Origin: Lenzites betulinus | Lineage: Eukaryota > Basidiomycota > Agaricomycetes > Polyporales > Polyporaceae | Direction: 5' to 3' | DNA: 64,000 nucleotides | Assembly (NCBI GenBank): GCA_022264855.1 | Contig: JABYQU010000030.1 | Span: forward strand, 371,880 to 435,879 | Shown: piece by piece, positions 38,669 to 49,897 of the stretch | Layout: every line of letters begins with the position of its first letter | Position numbering within the stretch: position 1 is the stretch's first letter | The notes under the pieces: generated by a model | What the model saw: only the letters and a program-made list of their open reading frames with translations | What the model was told of the DNA's origin: nothing | Database searches by the model: none | Translations under genes and position numbers: made by a program

Positions 38669-40570
38669 CTAACTCCCTTCGTCCGCACCATTCTCTCCAT
38701 CTAGACCCTTAGCGGAGGACTTGTCGTCAGCCCGGGTATTCCGCTTGTTGATAAGGTTGTCGAAGAACGCCTTGAGAGCCTGGTGCTGCGATTGGTCGTC
38801 CGCGGAGTTTGGCGTCGTGGCAGATAAGGGTGCAGGAGACGGTGCAGCCGATCGCCCAAGGGCGAGCGATGCGCCCCCAGTGGGAATTGAGAGACCTGCG
38901 TTGGTTGGCCGAACACCGCCGCGTCCGGAGAGGGCTCTGGGGTCTCGAGCAGTGCTCATGCTGAGCGGATTTACACCCGCAGCAGCCGCGACGCTCTCCA
39001 TTTCTGTCAACGCCCGTTCTACATTCGGGAGGTTGAAGCTGCTGCTGCCCATAGGGCCGACGATGCCTGCCGAAGCCGTCTCATTCGGGTTCCGGAAGGC
39101 ACCCCGAGGATCACGGTCCGGCTTCTTCGCATTCTCGTCGTAGTTCTTCGCCAAGAAGACTTGCTCGGGAGTTGGGTTGTTGAGCGGTGGTAAGGGCGGG
39201 GGCTAAGGAGTAGATATGATTAGCAGCGGGTAAAGGGGAGGGTGCTTATCTTTCGTACCTTTCGACTCAGGTCTGGGACGAGGCTCGCGTATAGATTTTG
39301 CGCACGCGCCGCGCCATCGTTCTCGTCGGAGTGGTCGAGGTCGTTCTCCCAGGCTTCTCCCCATAGCTTTGCGTCGAACCCGTCGCGAAGCACGGTAATC
39401 TTGCCCCAGCTGTCCCAACCTGCAGGGATCACTATTTTGTCGCGGTCTAAAGTGTTAGGTTTGTGTTGGAAGGGAAATGGATTGCGAGGCGCGGAAGCAA
39501 CCTCTGCTGTCGCTGCCGCTGCAAGAGATGATGCGGGTGGGATAAAGAGGGTGTGCAACACATACTGCCTCAGAACTTGCAAGGTTGTAGGCTGAGGTGT
39601 TGTGTAGAATAATCCGGCACCATCTACATAACCATAAATGCATGTTCGTGTAGACCGGTGATACACGTACATTTGAGGCATATAGTCCGGAGAACCTGCA
39701 TGATGCTGTCCGTCCGTTCTTCCCACTCGCCGCCATTACCCTTCACCATACCGCCCATGCCTGACGTACCGGTACCGATGATATCGTTACCCTCATCTAT
39801 GAGGTCTGCCTTCGTGCAGACGACAACGATGGATACACCCGCAGAGTTGTGCGTCAAGGTGCCGGGTCCGAGTGGGAGGAGTGTGCCAGACACTGAAGTT
39901 GGGGGTAGCGGTTCCGCGGAAGGTTCAGCGTAGTGTTGCCAATGCGCTTGAACTATGCTCCGGGGGGCAGTCAGTACGCTTTCTCTGAGATGCGTTCAGG
40001 TTCGTGAACGTACTCCGCTCTCGATTCTCCTCTTTCGCTATATCAAGTTCGCGAGATCCGTCTCCCTTGACCCATTGTTCTATCCACTGTAACCATGTCT
40101 CCAGCTCTTGAATGAAAGACCAAGGTCGCGTCCAATCAAGGACGACCATTATTAGGGTATGTGGAAGCGAAGAACGTGGAGGCACATAGTATGGCAATAA
40201 CGAGGAATAGGCCGGCGCAGAAGATGGCACAGTATACACAGATAGCCTAGCAAGGGTGTCTGCAATCCAAGCCAACGAGTCAGTCCAGCGAAAAGCCGAA
40301 GTGCTGGCCGTACCCACCTTCGTCTGCATCGTCTCGCACGTCCGCCCAGTCGTATCCGAGCGCAAAGTCAGTGCGCTGCTCCTCCTTTGTCTCTTCAGGG
40401 ACTGGCTTCTGCAGCAGAGCAGCGGCTAGCGTGGATTTTCCGGAGGAAGGCTCGCCAAGAACTATAACCTGCTTCGCGGGAGTAGAACGTGACGTCGAGA
40501 CAGAGTCAAGGATGGACGACCATAGATCCTGAGGCGGCGCTTCAGGCGAAGACGGACGCGAATTCTCCAT
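38669..40570 (-). CDS. Cytoplasmic dynein light intermediate chain
   Basis: Links cytoplasmic dynein heavy chain to cargo adaptors in retrograde transport along microtubules. The start at 40570 gives MENSRPSSPEAPPQDLWSSI. A Ras-like G fold follows with the P-loop GEPSSGKSTLAAALL at about residues 39-53, then FALGYDWADVRDD and LIMVVLDWTRPWSFIQELET with WLQWIEQWV, typical of the family. Next are GVSIVVVCTKADLIDEGND, YVLHTLFIPPASS and KIVIPAGWDSWGKITVLRDG, then a C-terminal region of about 160 residues predicted to be mostly disordered. It carries PRGAFRNPNETASAGIVGPM and a short amphipathic helix (HQALKAFFDNLINKR), which in animals contacts adaptors. Introns near 40,310, 40,010, 39,690-39,630 and 39,260-39,200. 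The divergent TIP41 gene starts 266 bases away. Confidence 0.9.
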
Positions 40571-40836
40571 CCTGACCCGCTATTCCACTACAGAGAGATA
40601 GTTTCGCAATAGCTCAGAAACGTAGCGAGCGCCAGGTCAAGAGATGCAACAAGTAGGGGTATGTACTGTAGTAGCGGGATGGTGGTGGCAAACAAGCAGC
40701 TGTGCTCAAAGTCTGAAGACGCGTCGCGCAAGCGCGCTCGGCTAGATCTCAGCTAGTGCTATTCGTCATCTTGGAGGACATCCGCTACATTCTCTGTACC
40801 CAATCATTCCAAAAGCCTTCTTCTACAGAGGTGATC

Positions 40837-41917
40837 ATGTCTGCTGCGACGTCTGTACCCCAGCATCGTCTTTTTGAATCCCCAAACTCTCGGGCGATTG
40901 AGGTTGGCCCATGGACAATCACCGCGCAGACAAATCCTATCTCGAACGCAGGGCAGTCGGACCAGTTGCAAGCAGCAATCGGTGGCATACCCCTGCCAGA
41001 AATGACTTTTGGAAACAACTCTCTGGAACTGGAACATAGAGATTCTGGCTGGAAATATGTCTTTACTACCGAGGAGGCACTGAAAGGCGTGCGCAATGGC
41101 GAGCTGCAGGAGGGAGACGGGGGAGTGAAGGTGGGCTACGCGGATGCATGGCTGAAGAGTCGGTAAGCTTTATAACCGTCCTTCTTCTTTATATGCGATC
41201 CTGATTTGCTTGAGAATTAAGTACAGGTTCCTCTTCTCACATCCCGATGCCTCAAACAGTACCCACCAAGCCCTTCGACTGGACGTATACCACTCTTTAT
41301 CCTGGCCACAATACTTCGTCCTCTTCCAGCACCATAAGCTGGGAGCCCGCAGACAGAAACAACGAATCGCACCAAATCCCCATGGCTGAGTTGATGCGGC
41401 AAGACCCTATCCTGTTCTATGCGGAAATACCGCTTTACGAGGACGAACTTCACGACAACGGTGCATCGCACCTGTTGGTCCGCATTGTACGTTACTCGTT
41501 TTTGTGATTCGGGTTGTTTCTCACAGTGATACCGCAGCGCGTGATGCCTACATGTATATTCATCTTGCAACGCTTCACACTGAGGGTCGACAACGTTCTA
41601 TTCCGTACATTTGATACTCGGATATACCACTCCCTCGTGAAATCTCCACCGTTGGTTATTCGCGAAACAAGCGGGTGGGAGGCCCCCTACGATCGTGTTA
41701 AATGGGTGAGCAAAGAACAATCGTCAACTTACATCCCGTTCAAATGTTTTTCCGTGTTTAGCGATTACCCAAGCGCGACGACCTTACGCCTTTGACCGAT
41801 CCTATGTGGATTGCAAAGATCCTGTCGGAGATCCCACCCGAAATCTCACAAGAAATTGGGGCGGGTACAAAGTGGAGGGGGCTTGGTACAAAGATTGAAG
41901 TTGCTACGCTTGCATAG
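40837..41917 (+). CDS. TIP41 family protein (TOR/PP2A signalling)
   Basis: TIP41 (TIPRL in animals) binds Tap42 and PP2A-like phosphatases and tunes TOR signalling. Exons 40837-41162, 41222-41486, 41538-41705 and 41762-41917 give 304 residues. Family landmarks are IEVGPWTITAQTNPISNAGQ, PLPEMTFGNNSLELEHRDSG, KPFDWTYTTLYPG, LMRQDPILFYAEIPLYEDEL followed by HDNGASHLLVRIRVMP, and FILQRFTLRVDNVLFR with DTRIYHS. All match the TIP41 consensus. An in-frame ATG exists upstream at 40756, but the 40837 start matches the conserved length better. A stretch around TTLYPGHNTSSSSS is a basidiomycete-style insertion. Confidence 0.92.
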
Positions 41918-42542
41918 GTACCCCACGGCCGTCTTGTATGTGAAACATATAGAGTGACCATTATTGCATGCCAATATCCCAGATTAATATTGAACATAGT
42001 TCCGCTTTTTTCATCGTGACGACGAAAGGTATATGGCATGTTGCGGCAGTAATCGGTGTACGTATCCTGTAAAGCCCCCTCTGCAAGAAATTTCGAGAGA
42101 AGTACTTTTTAATAGAGCGATGCTGTAAACAACGATTATGAAGTCACAAGATATTTCGCGAGGTCGAGTAAGGAAAGATATACATGCTCGTGACGTCAGT
42201 TACAGTATTCCCCGAACCCGAACGCATATGGTGACAATATGCTTGACACATAACCACTGCACCATTTACAGTGTTCATTCGTGATTCTCTGCTCTATTGT
42301 CTAGACAAGATGCATCGGTAATTATACTGCCAGATCTATGGATGTGAGCGCGTTGCACAATATTTGACGCTGCGGGTGACACACTTTGCTCGTTCTTAAA
42401 CGACTGCCAAATTCGGAAGCGTCGAGGCAGCACGCTCGTGATCGAGAATTTGTTCCTGTGGGCGTCTAGAGTACTCTGCGCTGCACATACTGTACCCTTC
42501 CCTCATCCTTGTTTCCATCCCTGCCTTGTTACTTGATTTGCC
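41918..42542. other. Intergenic region upstream of RRS1
   Basis: TIP41 3' UTR and RRS1 promoter. AT-richer near 41,990-42,400. Nothing recognisable. Confidence 0.4.
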
Positions 42543-43763
42543 ATGAACGTGTCCGACATTCTCGCGGCTCATGCAGCGAAACAGTGAGTTGTAGTTATAA
42601 TCAGAACTCAAGCAAGCTGCTGATATTACGACGCTTAGAAAATCCGTAACGGTCGAAAAGGAGATTCCTCTCGAGGTCGACGTAGGATACCTCACTGTGA
42701 CCGACCTCAACCCTGTCGATCAAGAAAGCTACGAGTAAGCTTCTGTCTACATGTATCGCCGAGCCCGGCTTAATGTACCCACCGTCCACTCGTAGAGCTA
42801 ACTTGGAAGAATACCTTACGTCCACCGCGCGGGACGGTGTCCAAACATTGATCGCCTCCCTATTTTCTCTCCCTACCACTTCATCCCCAGACGGCCCCCT
42901 CGCGCAGCTACCTGCGCCCACCACCCAACTTCCTCGCGCGAAGCCGTTGCCCAAACCGAAGGCGCCAACCAAATGGGAGCAGTTCGCGAAGGCGAAGGGG
43001 ATCCAGAAAACGCGGAAGGACAAGAAGGTCTGGGACGAAGAGAAGCAGGACTGGGTGGACCGCTGGGGATACAAGGGCGCGAACAAGCAGAAGGAGACGC
43101 AGTGGATCACGGAGGTCCCCGCGAATGCCGGTGCGTATTTTCTTCTCTCTCATACGCTGGTTTATCGATGTTATGTTTCGCCATACAATCCGTTGACTCT
43201 TTGTTGCGTGCAGATGTGGACTTTGATCCCGTAAAAGTCGCGCGCGACGAGCGCAAGGCCCGCATAGCGAAGAACGAGCGACAACACCAACAAAATCTCT
43301 CCAGGGCGACGCAGTCGACTGGCCCCAGTGGTGCGCCCGCGCCCCTTGCAGAACGCAAGAAGGACATCGATAGGACACTGGCTGTTACGCGGGCAAGTAC
43401 AGCTAGCATGGGCAAGTTTGACCGGAAGTTGGACGGTGAGAAGAAGCTGAAGGGCATGAAGCGGAAGGTACGCGAAGAATCCGCTCATCTGCGGTTTTCT
43501 CTGGCTGGCCGCTCATAAATCTCCTTATTCAACAGTTCGAGCCTACGGAAATCGCCGCAGCGAATGAGAAGTCAAACAACATGGCTATCTTGGCCAAGCT
43601 TGACAGGGAGCCCTCGTCGAAGAAATCGAAACACTCTGCGCAAGGCTCGAATAGCTCGGATGTACTCAATGTAAGGAAAGCTATTCGGACGGCAAGCAGG
43701 GGCAAGGGGAGCGCTGCTTTAGCACGCGAGAGCGGGGGCAAAGGGAAGAAGGGGAGGCGATGA
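42543..43763 (+). CDS. rrs1: Ribosome biogenesis protein RRS1
   Basis: Nucleolar factor that helps load 5S RNP and uL5/uL18 onto pre-60S particles. Five exons (42543-42583, 42639-42734, 42796-43130, 43214-43467, 43536-43763) give 317 residues. Landmarks are VEKEIPLEVDVGYLTVTDLN near the start and LPRAKPLPKPKAPTKWEQFA with GIQKTRKDKKVWDEEKQDWV and RWGYKGANK, the RRS1 signature. A lysine-rich C-terminal half ends in GGKGKKGRR. The first exon is only 41 bases, and the start MNVSDILAAHAAK is well placed. Together with RRN3 it is the second ribosome-production gene in the window. Confidence 0.93.
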
Positions 43764-44133
43764 GATCCTTTTTCACTCCTGTATTCTTGGCTCTGTACAA
43801 CCATGCGTACTATGTCACTTTAGCTCGTTTCCTGTGTGTCTCACAGACTGTGAACGATGCGCTTGCCTAACATTGCTGTATTTGAGGCGGATTAGTGCGT
43901 TGGGGACCGCTGGGGCGGAGGGCCTCGTTGCGAACGCCTTTACTATGAGTCGCACCGTCATGGCCCACAAGTGACCAGGGTTTTACAAAAGCAACTTTCA
44001 CTTCATGCTGCGACGCTTTGATCTGGTATGTAGCATCAAGTGTCCACATGTGATAACATTCACTCTCTCATACACATATACATACAGGGGTCATGTAGGA
44101 TTATAAGCTCAGATACGATATAACCGCCTCACC
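43764..44133. other. Intergenic region between convergent genes
   Basis: 3' UTRs of RRS1 (+) and TFIIB (-). No open frame or repeat worth noting. Confidence 0.4.
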
Positions 44134-45257
44134 TCACTTCGATCCGCTCTCGACCGGAAGCCTTTCCAACTTCGCCTTCCCGTTACTGATCCACTCCTCC
44201 TTCACCAACCGCTCCTTCTCCGCGTAATAGAGTCGATACACCAGCTTGATGGTGCCCTCGCTGACGCCCGCGACCGTGCTAATCTCCTTGATGGTCTTGG
44301 GCTTGTCGAGTAAGCAGCAGGTGAAGTAGATCGCGCCGGCGGCGATGGAGACGGGCGAGCGGCCGTCTGCGATGCCCATTTCACGTGCCTTGATGATGAT
44401 GTCCGCACAAATGGGCTGGACGTTGTGGGGCAAGTCGAGGTGGTTACAGTACCGGACGAGGAGGTCCTCGGCGCTCGTTGTCCCGCTGGGAGCATTCAGG
44501 TGGCGGTCCTGAGATGCACCCGGTGTAAGGTTGAAGGCCTGTTCGAGCGCCTTGTAGCACTGTCCTAGGACCTTCTTGCTAACGTGTGTGAGGTTGCAAA
44601 TCTCGCGGAACGTTCGGGGGACGTGAGCTTGTCGGCAAGCGATGAAGAGGCACGCGGCAATGACGGCGTCGAGCGGTTTCCCACGGAGCAGTTTCTCCTC
44701 GTCCGATCGCTTGTAGAGTTGCTTTGCGATATCGGAGATGGTTTTGGGGAGAGAGAACTGGTCGCACCAGCCGGCGATGTCACGGAATGCCTGAAGAAGA
44801 TTCCGTTCGGAACGTGAGGCGGCCGATCGAGAGGCTGCACGCTGCAGTTCGCGCGCTATGCCAGAGCCACCATCTCTGAATGAGATAGTCGTGTCCAGCT
44901 GCTCCATTCCCTCCATGAGCGGGTCGGAGGCAGCACCGACACGCGAGGGGTCGTCTCCCTCATCGTTCGCAAACGTCTAGATATGGTGTAAGGGATGCGC
45001 ACCCATTGCGATATGGGAAGGTAGCTGTGGTTAAGAAAACTCACCCGCCACTCGCTCCTCGTGTCAACGATCCTGTCGCCCAACACTAGCCCACAAGTGC
45101 CACAGACAAGGTCTCCGCTGCTGAACTCCTCGACAATCTTCGGGTTCGGGTCTCGACATTCAGGGCAGATGAGTCGGACTGCGAGATCCGGACCGAACGT
45201 CGGCTGCTGTACTTTCTGGATGGGTTGCGCGAGGGGAAAGGGCTGAGAGTAGGCCAT
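44134..45257 (-). CDS. Transcription factor IIB
   Basis: General RNA polymerase II factor that bridges TBP-bound promoter and polymerase and selects the start site. Two exons (45257-45045, 44976-44134) give 351 residues, the usual length. The N-terminal zinc ribbon has Cys31, Cys34, Cys52 and Cys55 (CPEC and CGTC). The reader/linker segment with DPSRVG and [13 protein letters not shown] follows. Two cyclin folds come next: [20 protein letters not shown] to ALEQAFNL, and [19 protein letters not shown] to [12 protein letters not shown]. The second has the TFIIB repeat signature [20 protein letters not shown]. Yeast SUA7 equivalent. Its promoter lies in the 45258-45720 interval shared with the divergent neighbour. 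Confidence 0.95.
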
Positions 45258-45720
45258 GGCAGGTGTGGGCTATGTGTGCGACAGAGGTCGAAGTGCAAGA
45301 ACTGAAGGGACGAGGGTGAGTTAAGGGTATCCGACTGAACGTCTGAGTCTTCGGGGCTCGCAAAGCGGGGTCGTTGACGTCTGTAATCGTCGCATCATGG
45401 CTCACAAAAGTAAGTGCAACGCGTACCTACCACTGCGCAAGTGAATGCGAGACGGCCGTGCAGATCGACACAGGCGGTGGTGACGGTTCGTGGCAAGAAG
45501 CGTAGGACGACACACTGCGCGGTGCTGCAGACAATAAAGGGCTTAGTGGACAAAAACTATTAGTAATACAATACTAGCCAATCAAAGCGCATATCTGTAT
45601 TAGTAATACTTCCTTCAACCAATCAGAGGGCAGAGGTAATATGGTGTTAAGCGCTTGCCGCGGTTAACGCACTGCCGCATCTCACACCCCCACCTCCGTC
45701 GCCCCCTCGACTATCGCACC
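45258..45720. promoter_or_regulatory. Divergent promoter region with a duplicated palindrome-CCAAT module
   Basis: Between TFIIB (-) and the gene at 45721 (+). It contains two copies of TATTAGTAATAC (45558-45569 and 45598-45609). Each is followed 8-9 bases later by CCAATCA (45578-45584 and 45619-45625). TATTA-G-TAATA is a perfect palindrome. CCAAT boxes are bound by the Hap/NF-Y complex in fungi; the palindrome's binder is unknown. Confidence 0.5.
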
Positions 45721-47158
45721 ATGGGCAGATGGTTTGTGGCACACACTCTAGCAGCCTTTTGCATTCGTTGATCACTCGTCTCGTTATAGGACCTTGGAAC
45801 ACCATGATGAGGTTCTCCGCAACAAGATCAAAAACATGGCGTGCGTATCATTACGGGGCCCCCTCTCGCGTTCACTCACCGATTAGTGTTGTAGTCAGGG
45901 AGCAATCCGCCGTATGGAGTCGGAAGAAGACAAGGCGCTGATAACATACGAGACTTTCGTGGAGGAACTCGACGAGGGTGACTCCTTCACGGCGTCTCTC
46001 TTCGATATTCTGGTGAAGGTACGTCCGTCCAAGTCCTTAGGCTTCAGTCATGTCTTATATACCTTTCGGCGTCAGGAAATTGCTGACCGTAGGACACGAC
46101 CTCATGCGGATGACCGGAGGCTCATCTCTGAACGAACCGCCAAGGCGTTTTATCAACAGTCTACGGGGGCCCGTGTGTATCGCGGCAACCAAAGCGGCAT
46201 CAGAAACTGGCCTGGACGCCGAAATATCCCCCTCCCAGCATCCCGGTCTTCAATGTCCCATGACATGATTTTTGCCGACTCCGATGGAGAGGAGGACTAT
46301 GGCACCGCCTTGAACACAACCGGTCCTGCTGAAGGGGCCAGGATCAACACAGATCTCCACGATGCGTATTTCACTTCCACACCAAATCTCCCTGGTTCTC
46401 TGTCGCGCACCACTGCAGGGGTAGAACCCGCCCAGCCGACATCTTCCCCATCTGTAGTCAGCCCGGAGCAAGTTGACACAAACCCAGTAGGACGCATTTC
46501 ACGCCCTCATTCACCCCCAATGGGTCAGTCGACATGGTCTACCGGAGCCGAGAGCTCTGGCTCTTCTCTCACACGGCAGCCATCACTTCGTCGTACCTTC
46601 CGTGCTCGTAGGGCGGAGTTCAGCGACTTCACCAGCCGCCGTCGGTCCATAATCAGGGACGGCGATGATGGTCCACGCACCAACTCCGCAGACGGAGAGA
46701 GTAGTGTCGATGTCCTCGAGAACCTGCGGTCGAACATCCGACGTCGTTCGAGGCCCTCAGCTGGCCCCAGTAGCGGGAGTGATGCGGTCAACACCGAGAC
46801 GCCTGCAACCATAAACCCCATCGCTGGCGGTACACGCGACCCCGCTCCCACCTCTTCCCAGGTCTGGTTTTCCTTGGCCACGCCGCCGGGACCTCCTCCT
46901 ATCCCCCGCCTACCAGGTGTCGTGGAACCAAGCACCGAGCCTTCGCCCGTCTCACCCCGGCTGCGCCGCGGTGGTCTTCGTCCGCCACAGCTAACACGCC
47001 ATTCCGTTTTACCGCTCACTGCTGCTGTAACGAGGCGAACCAGCCAACTGCGCATGCTGACCTCACACATTCCCGAACCCGTCCACACAGATCCATTCCG
47101 GCGTCCAGACCCCGTTCATTATGGAGTGGAATGGATCACGATTCCCGAAGATCGATGA
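45721..47158 (+). CDS. Unrecognised protein with helical N terminus and disordered body
   Basis: I do not recognise it. Exons 45721-45731, 45790-45840, 45895-46018 and 46076-47158 give 422 residues; the first exon is only 11 bases (MGRW joined to TLEHHDEVL). The first about 65 residues look helical and charged (EVLRNKIKNMAQGAIRRMES, YETFVEELDEGDSFTASLFD). The rest is Ser/Pro/Arg-rich with few hydrophobic residues, including SLRRTFRARRAEFSDFTSRR. The 57-base third intron carries no in-frame stop, so its retention would add 19 residues. No catalytic motif, signal peptide or membrane helix. Divergent from TFIIB. Confidence 0.6.
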
Positions 47159-47951
47159 GTAATTGGGTATAGGTATATGGGACTATCTCTTGTCTACTAT
47201 ATGTCGGCTTTCTCTTGTATCGTTCAGGTTATGTTTATGTATATGCACTGGGCTCAGGGACCGGTTGACTTGCTCGCTGGAGAATTAAGACGTGAAGACA
47301 AGCAGCCTATGGCTGCACAATAATATATGGCCGACTCTAGCAGTTTCGTCGCTGTTCAGTGTTTTCCCGGCAAATTGGTCATTGCAAGGGCCTTTCCCGC
47401 CGTAGGCGGGCCGCTCGCGGCCCAGGGCGTTCCGGGGACGTCCCAAAATGGTACCAAGGGCTCAGCCATGAACCCCACGCTTACACCGTCACTGAAGCTC
47501 CCTTTCACCCTTCCCATGATACATACGTACTCAGGCTACGCTCTGTACAACTGATTTTCTTCTCGCAAGTACCCTACGTCCAGTGCGCGACGCCGATAAG
47601 TAGCCTTATAGCTCTGTTCTTAGTGTTACCATATTCGGAATGCTATCTTACTCGGCTACGCTCGACTAGCTCGCGTGCTGAGCATGCATGCATACAATGT
47701 ATACATCCTACGTTCTGCATTCTGCTCTCTGCGTTCCGCTCTCTTCGTTTCTCACTGTAATGTTGAAGACCACGAAATGCTAATATGTCTGAATTTCATA
47801 GAAATGCTTCCGCGGTGCCTTTGCGCAAAGCCAGACACAAGTCGCGCGAGGACTACTTCAAGACAGTGTCCGACGGCGACGCCTCCCTTCAACGGATATC
47901 CTCTGTAACACTCCGAGATCTCTACCACAGCGTTGCACACACTCTTGCAGG
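47159..47951. other. Intergenic region
   Basis: Between two plus-strand genes. One short GC-rich patch near 47,400-47,440. An open frame at 47,785-48,234 overlaps the next gene in another frame and lacks support. Confidence 0.4.
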
Positions 47952-48671
47952 ATGCCTAGACTCATCACTCTCGGCAGCGCGCCCCATGTTCTTCTATGCC
48001 CTCTACCAGTTATCACCTCTGTCCACAGCGACCTTGTGCTCCAGTTTTCCCACTCCTACCATGAAGGCAGCGAATCACGCTACATCCTCTGCGCTCAGCG
48101 CGCCCCTCTTCTTCCGGGACCACGTCCCATCATGCCCGTACTCCTCGAGCTCACCGGTCAGATATGCATCAACGATTGCTATCTCACATCGCGAGGCCAC
48201 ATCGACCCCAACGATCCGGACGCCAAACCGGTAGCAATGTGCTGGATAGAAGCACGTCCTGACATTGTGTCTCGCGTCTATTGGCGCTCCGTCCTTCCTA
48301 CCCTCCAGACCTTCATGGAGCACATCCCGGGCCCGGTAGATGTGTCCAAACTCGTTGCCGTCGCCCCCGATGGATCTGTTCGACTTCAAGTCATGTGGTT
48401 GCCTGATGAAGAGGAGGAAGAGGAGGTAAGCCGCTTGTTCTCTTATGTATACAGTTGTTGACTTCTTTGATTTAACCTGCGCGTATAGGAACTGGAGGAA
48501 TCGCTACCCGTGTTCGACCAGTTCAATAACCAGCGGGTCCCGATGTCGATCAGCGAGGTTCCCTTCGGCGTTGCTGTCCGCGTGGTTTTCAGTGTCGAGT
48601 ATCACTACGACTCGAACAACCTCGGCCCGGCTACAATGTACGCTTCGCTGACCAGGATTGCACTGGTTTGA
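47952..48671 (+). CDS. Unrecognised 218-residue protein
   Basis: Exons 47952-48425 and 48489-48671 join in phase to give 218 residues. The start MPRLITLGSAPHVLLCPLPV is the first in frame. The protein alternates strand-like segments (LVLQFSHSYHEG, VLLELTGQICINDCYLTSRG, VAMCWIEARPDIVSRVYWRS, RLQVMWLPD) with an acidic run EEEEEE at the splice join, and ends VEYHYDSNNLGPATMYASLT. No known domain, signal or membrane helix is visible. The consistent intron and codon phase argue that it is a real gene. Confidence 0.55.
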
Positions 48672-49897
48672 AGTCTCTTAGACGACGACGTGCCGTCGCG
48701 TATCGCGGACACGGTAGATGTACATTAGCGTTCACATACCGATGTACTCGTTTGAACAGTACTCCATACAGGTGTCTCAGTGTAATCTGTCTGAACTGCT
48801 ACTCGAGACACTACTTATTTATGTTTTGTTGTATGTTTCCCTGTCAGCATTGTCCCTCCCTTACTATCAACGTATACGATCCCATCCGCTACTCAACATT
48901 CAATGCCCGAGGACTCGGATGTGTATAGTAGCGAGATAACATCAATTGGGAAGCCTCAAACCTGTGTTTCAAGCTACTCCCGACCGCCTGCATTCACTGT
49001 GAAGTGTGGTGAAAGGGCAGACATCGCTTATGCGTTGAAGCAAGTGAAGCAGGCGAAGTCGCCGCTCGCACCGCGGAATAATATATTGGGAAATGGAGGG
49101 GCCGTGCCTCTGCCCCTCCGCGAATCGTCTTTCCGTCAGGGACCTGTTTTAGTTTGTTCAACAACATCCATTACTTAATGTGATAAAATCATCATCACCC
49201 CCATTTATAATTTGCCATTAAGATATGTTTTGATCATAAGACTGAGTAATCAAACGTGTTGAACATATTCATGCCGTATTCCTTCAAGTGGAAAGCTTTG
49301 CTAAACCCGTTTGCTCACACGGCGGGATCAACGCTACTGCTCACACGAGTAGATAAACCCAGGGGTTTATCACATCAGTTTATCCACACATGGGTTTATC
49401 CCTGTGACCTCAACAAACGATCAACCCTATCCCTCAAGCTCAAGTTCTGCATGCAGCCCAAATAAGCTGTTCGGCATACAATTGGAAGAACCCCTTGACG
49501 GGATGAATTTAGATCGTACATGCCTACTACCTACCCACAGAACCTCCGAAGCATGCATGCACTCACCGACGCCAAAGCATGCGTCGGGGTCGGGATCACT
49601 CTCCCTGCGCGCAAGCATCGCACCGCATGCAAACTGGCGCGCGCGCGCAGAGGAGTACATCCCAGACGTCGTGGTTGGGATTGTGGCGGGGGATCATGCG
49701 AGGTGTTGTCGGCAGGGGTCGGGTCGTGCGGGAGTGCCTTGTGGCAGGTTATCCGTGGGGCTGCCGCAAGTTCTCGCCGTTGTTGCCTCGCATCGGGGAC
49801 GTCCGCTGCGAGGCGTCTGCGGCCAGCGGCGTTGATCCTGAGTGTGCAAGGTTCGAGTTGTGGCGCCGCCGTCGAGTCCTGTGGCCTAGCGTGCTGA
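48672..49897. other. Left edge of the accessory region
   Basis: No gene. The sequence becomes AT-rich at about 49,080-49,280 and then holds a cluster of GGGTTTATC motifs (annotated separately). This marks the switch from housekeeping sequence to the transposon-related block. Confidence 0.45.
49352..49400. repeat. GGGTTTATC inverted and direct repeat cluster
   Basis: GATAAACCC at 49352-49360 and GGGTTTATC at 49363-49371 form a perfect 9-base inverted repeat with a 2-base spacer. A further direct copy of GGGTTTATC is at 49392-49400, and a partial GTTTATCC lies between. It is about 500 bases beyond the stop codon of the KDZ transposase gene, so it could be a subterminal element of the transposon. 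Confidence 0.55.
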
